Shown piece by piece: positions 63,355-64,000 of a stretch of DNA of 64,000 nucleotides (position 1 is its first letter; the number at the start of each line of letters is the position of its first letter). The notes under the pieces were generated by a model, which had not been told where the DNA came from, did not search any database, and was given only the letters and a program-made list of their open reading frames with translations. Source of the DNA: Adenophora triphylla var. japonica. Lineage: Eukaryota > Streptophyta > Magnoliopsida > Asterales > Campanulaceae. The position numbers and the translations under genes are program-made. The DNA lies in contig JAFEMH010001366.1 in NCBI GenBank assembly GCA_022495995.1, forward strand, positions 186,001-250,000, written 5' to 3'.

Positions 63355-64000
63355 TGATAAAGACTAAGATCATTAAAAATTTGTTGATTTTGTCATACAG
63401 ACAGACCATTATGTCCACGATCCAATCGACCTTTCGGAGAAATATGTAACGTTAAATTTCAAAGTGAGCAAAATGGAGTACATGGATGTTGAATTTAGAT
63501 TTGATTTTCCGTCGTCAGACTAGTCTAGCCGCCCCAATATTTGACGATGAGAAAATAATATTTCAGAATTAAATCAATGGTAATATTATGGATTTGACAA
63601 CGCTTTTGCCAAGCAACGCTTCATCAAGTTGTTAGAATCAATTTCAATACCGATTTAGTCAGCTCGTCCATTTTTATTTGCTCGAATGATAAACCCACAT
63701 TTATCAAATTAATTTCAATCGTATAAAATAGAAGCAACGTAGATGATTTCAAAACTGATTGTTAAAACACCTGTCGGTGAACTCGATAATAAAATAATAA
63801 AAGCAATAATATGATAACCATAAATATATTTGTGTATTACGAAAAAGGATCTAAGGTAGGGTCTCATTCCCATTATATTGATTGGACATAACATAATACG
63901 ACTAAAAGTCTCCTTTATTATTGTACACTAGTAAAAGTTTGTGTTCGTGAATATGTAATATTTTTTTTTATTTAATTTTTTTTATTTAAAAAAAAAAGGG
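63355..64000. other. Intergenic DNA at the window end, nothing recognised
   Basis: AT-rich sequence with no supported gene, element end or RNA. Confidence 0.4.

Overview
This is plant nuclear DNA, most likely from a core eudicot. It has AT-rich intergenic DNA, spliced genes with GT-AG introns, chloroplast-targeted proteins, Ty1/copia, Helitron, Mutator, hAT and PIF/Harbinger elements, SINEs, and about 20 copies or fragments of a TA-flanked MITE superfamily whose ends read CTCCCTCCGTCCC. The species cannot be named from the sequence.

Three ordinary genes form the backbone. A WTF1-like PORR splicing factor lies at 11852-13453 (minus). A CHID1-like GH18 protein lies at 17293-22859 (plus, eight exons I could join into an open 430-codon frame). 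TROL, the thylakoid rhodanese-like anchor of ferredoxin-NADP reductase, lies at 44295-49975 (plus, eight exons). From memory, Arabidopsis has the same order at At4g01037-At4g01040-At4g01050, so this looks like a conserved block inflated by transposons. A fourth gene, an ankyrin/PGG membrane protein (35264-41281), lies inside the block. It has a linker built from duplicated phase-1 exons and a frameshift exactly at its PGG motif. Two tRNA-Lys(CTT) genes lie on the minus strand, one in intron 6 of the GH18 gene and one just downstream in a duplicated segment.

Layout: 1-6.9 kb is repeats plus a 3.84-kb hAT element (2052-5889, TSD ACTGAGGG) that carries an inverted duplication of an NDR1/HIN1-like (LEA-2) gene. 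7-11.8 kb is nested MITEs. 11.8-13.6 kb is WTF1. 14.0-15.7 kb is a Mutator-like element with 250-bp terminal repeats. 17-23 kb is the GH18 gene. 23.7-28.7 kb is a broken PIF/Harbinger Myb-like gene and MITEs. 28.8-35.1 kb is a recent but coding-dead copia element (TSD GTAAA). 35-41.3 kb is the ankyrin gene. 42-43.9 kb is the inverted sister of the PIF relic. 44-50 kb is TROL. 50-52.6 kb holds MITEs and a SINE. 52.66-58.12 kb is a Helitron-like element with an internal ~1.7-kb tandem duplication. 59.5-61.1 kb is a MITE split by a solo LTR. 62.3-63.3 kb is a hAT-type MITE with internal tandem repeats.

The strongest candidate for new biology is the hAT element. Its two oppositely oriented copies of a host membrane-protein gene could be transcribed into a long hairpin RNA able to act on the parental gene family. 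Second are the exon-shuffling history of the ankyrin gene and the copia element's odd primer-binding region.
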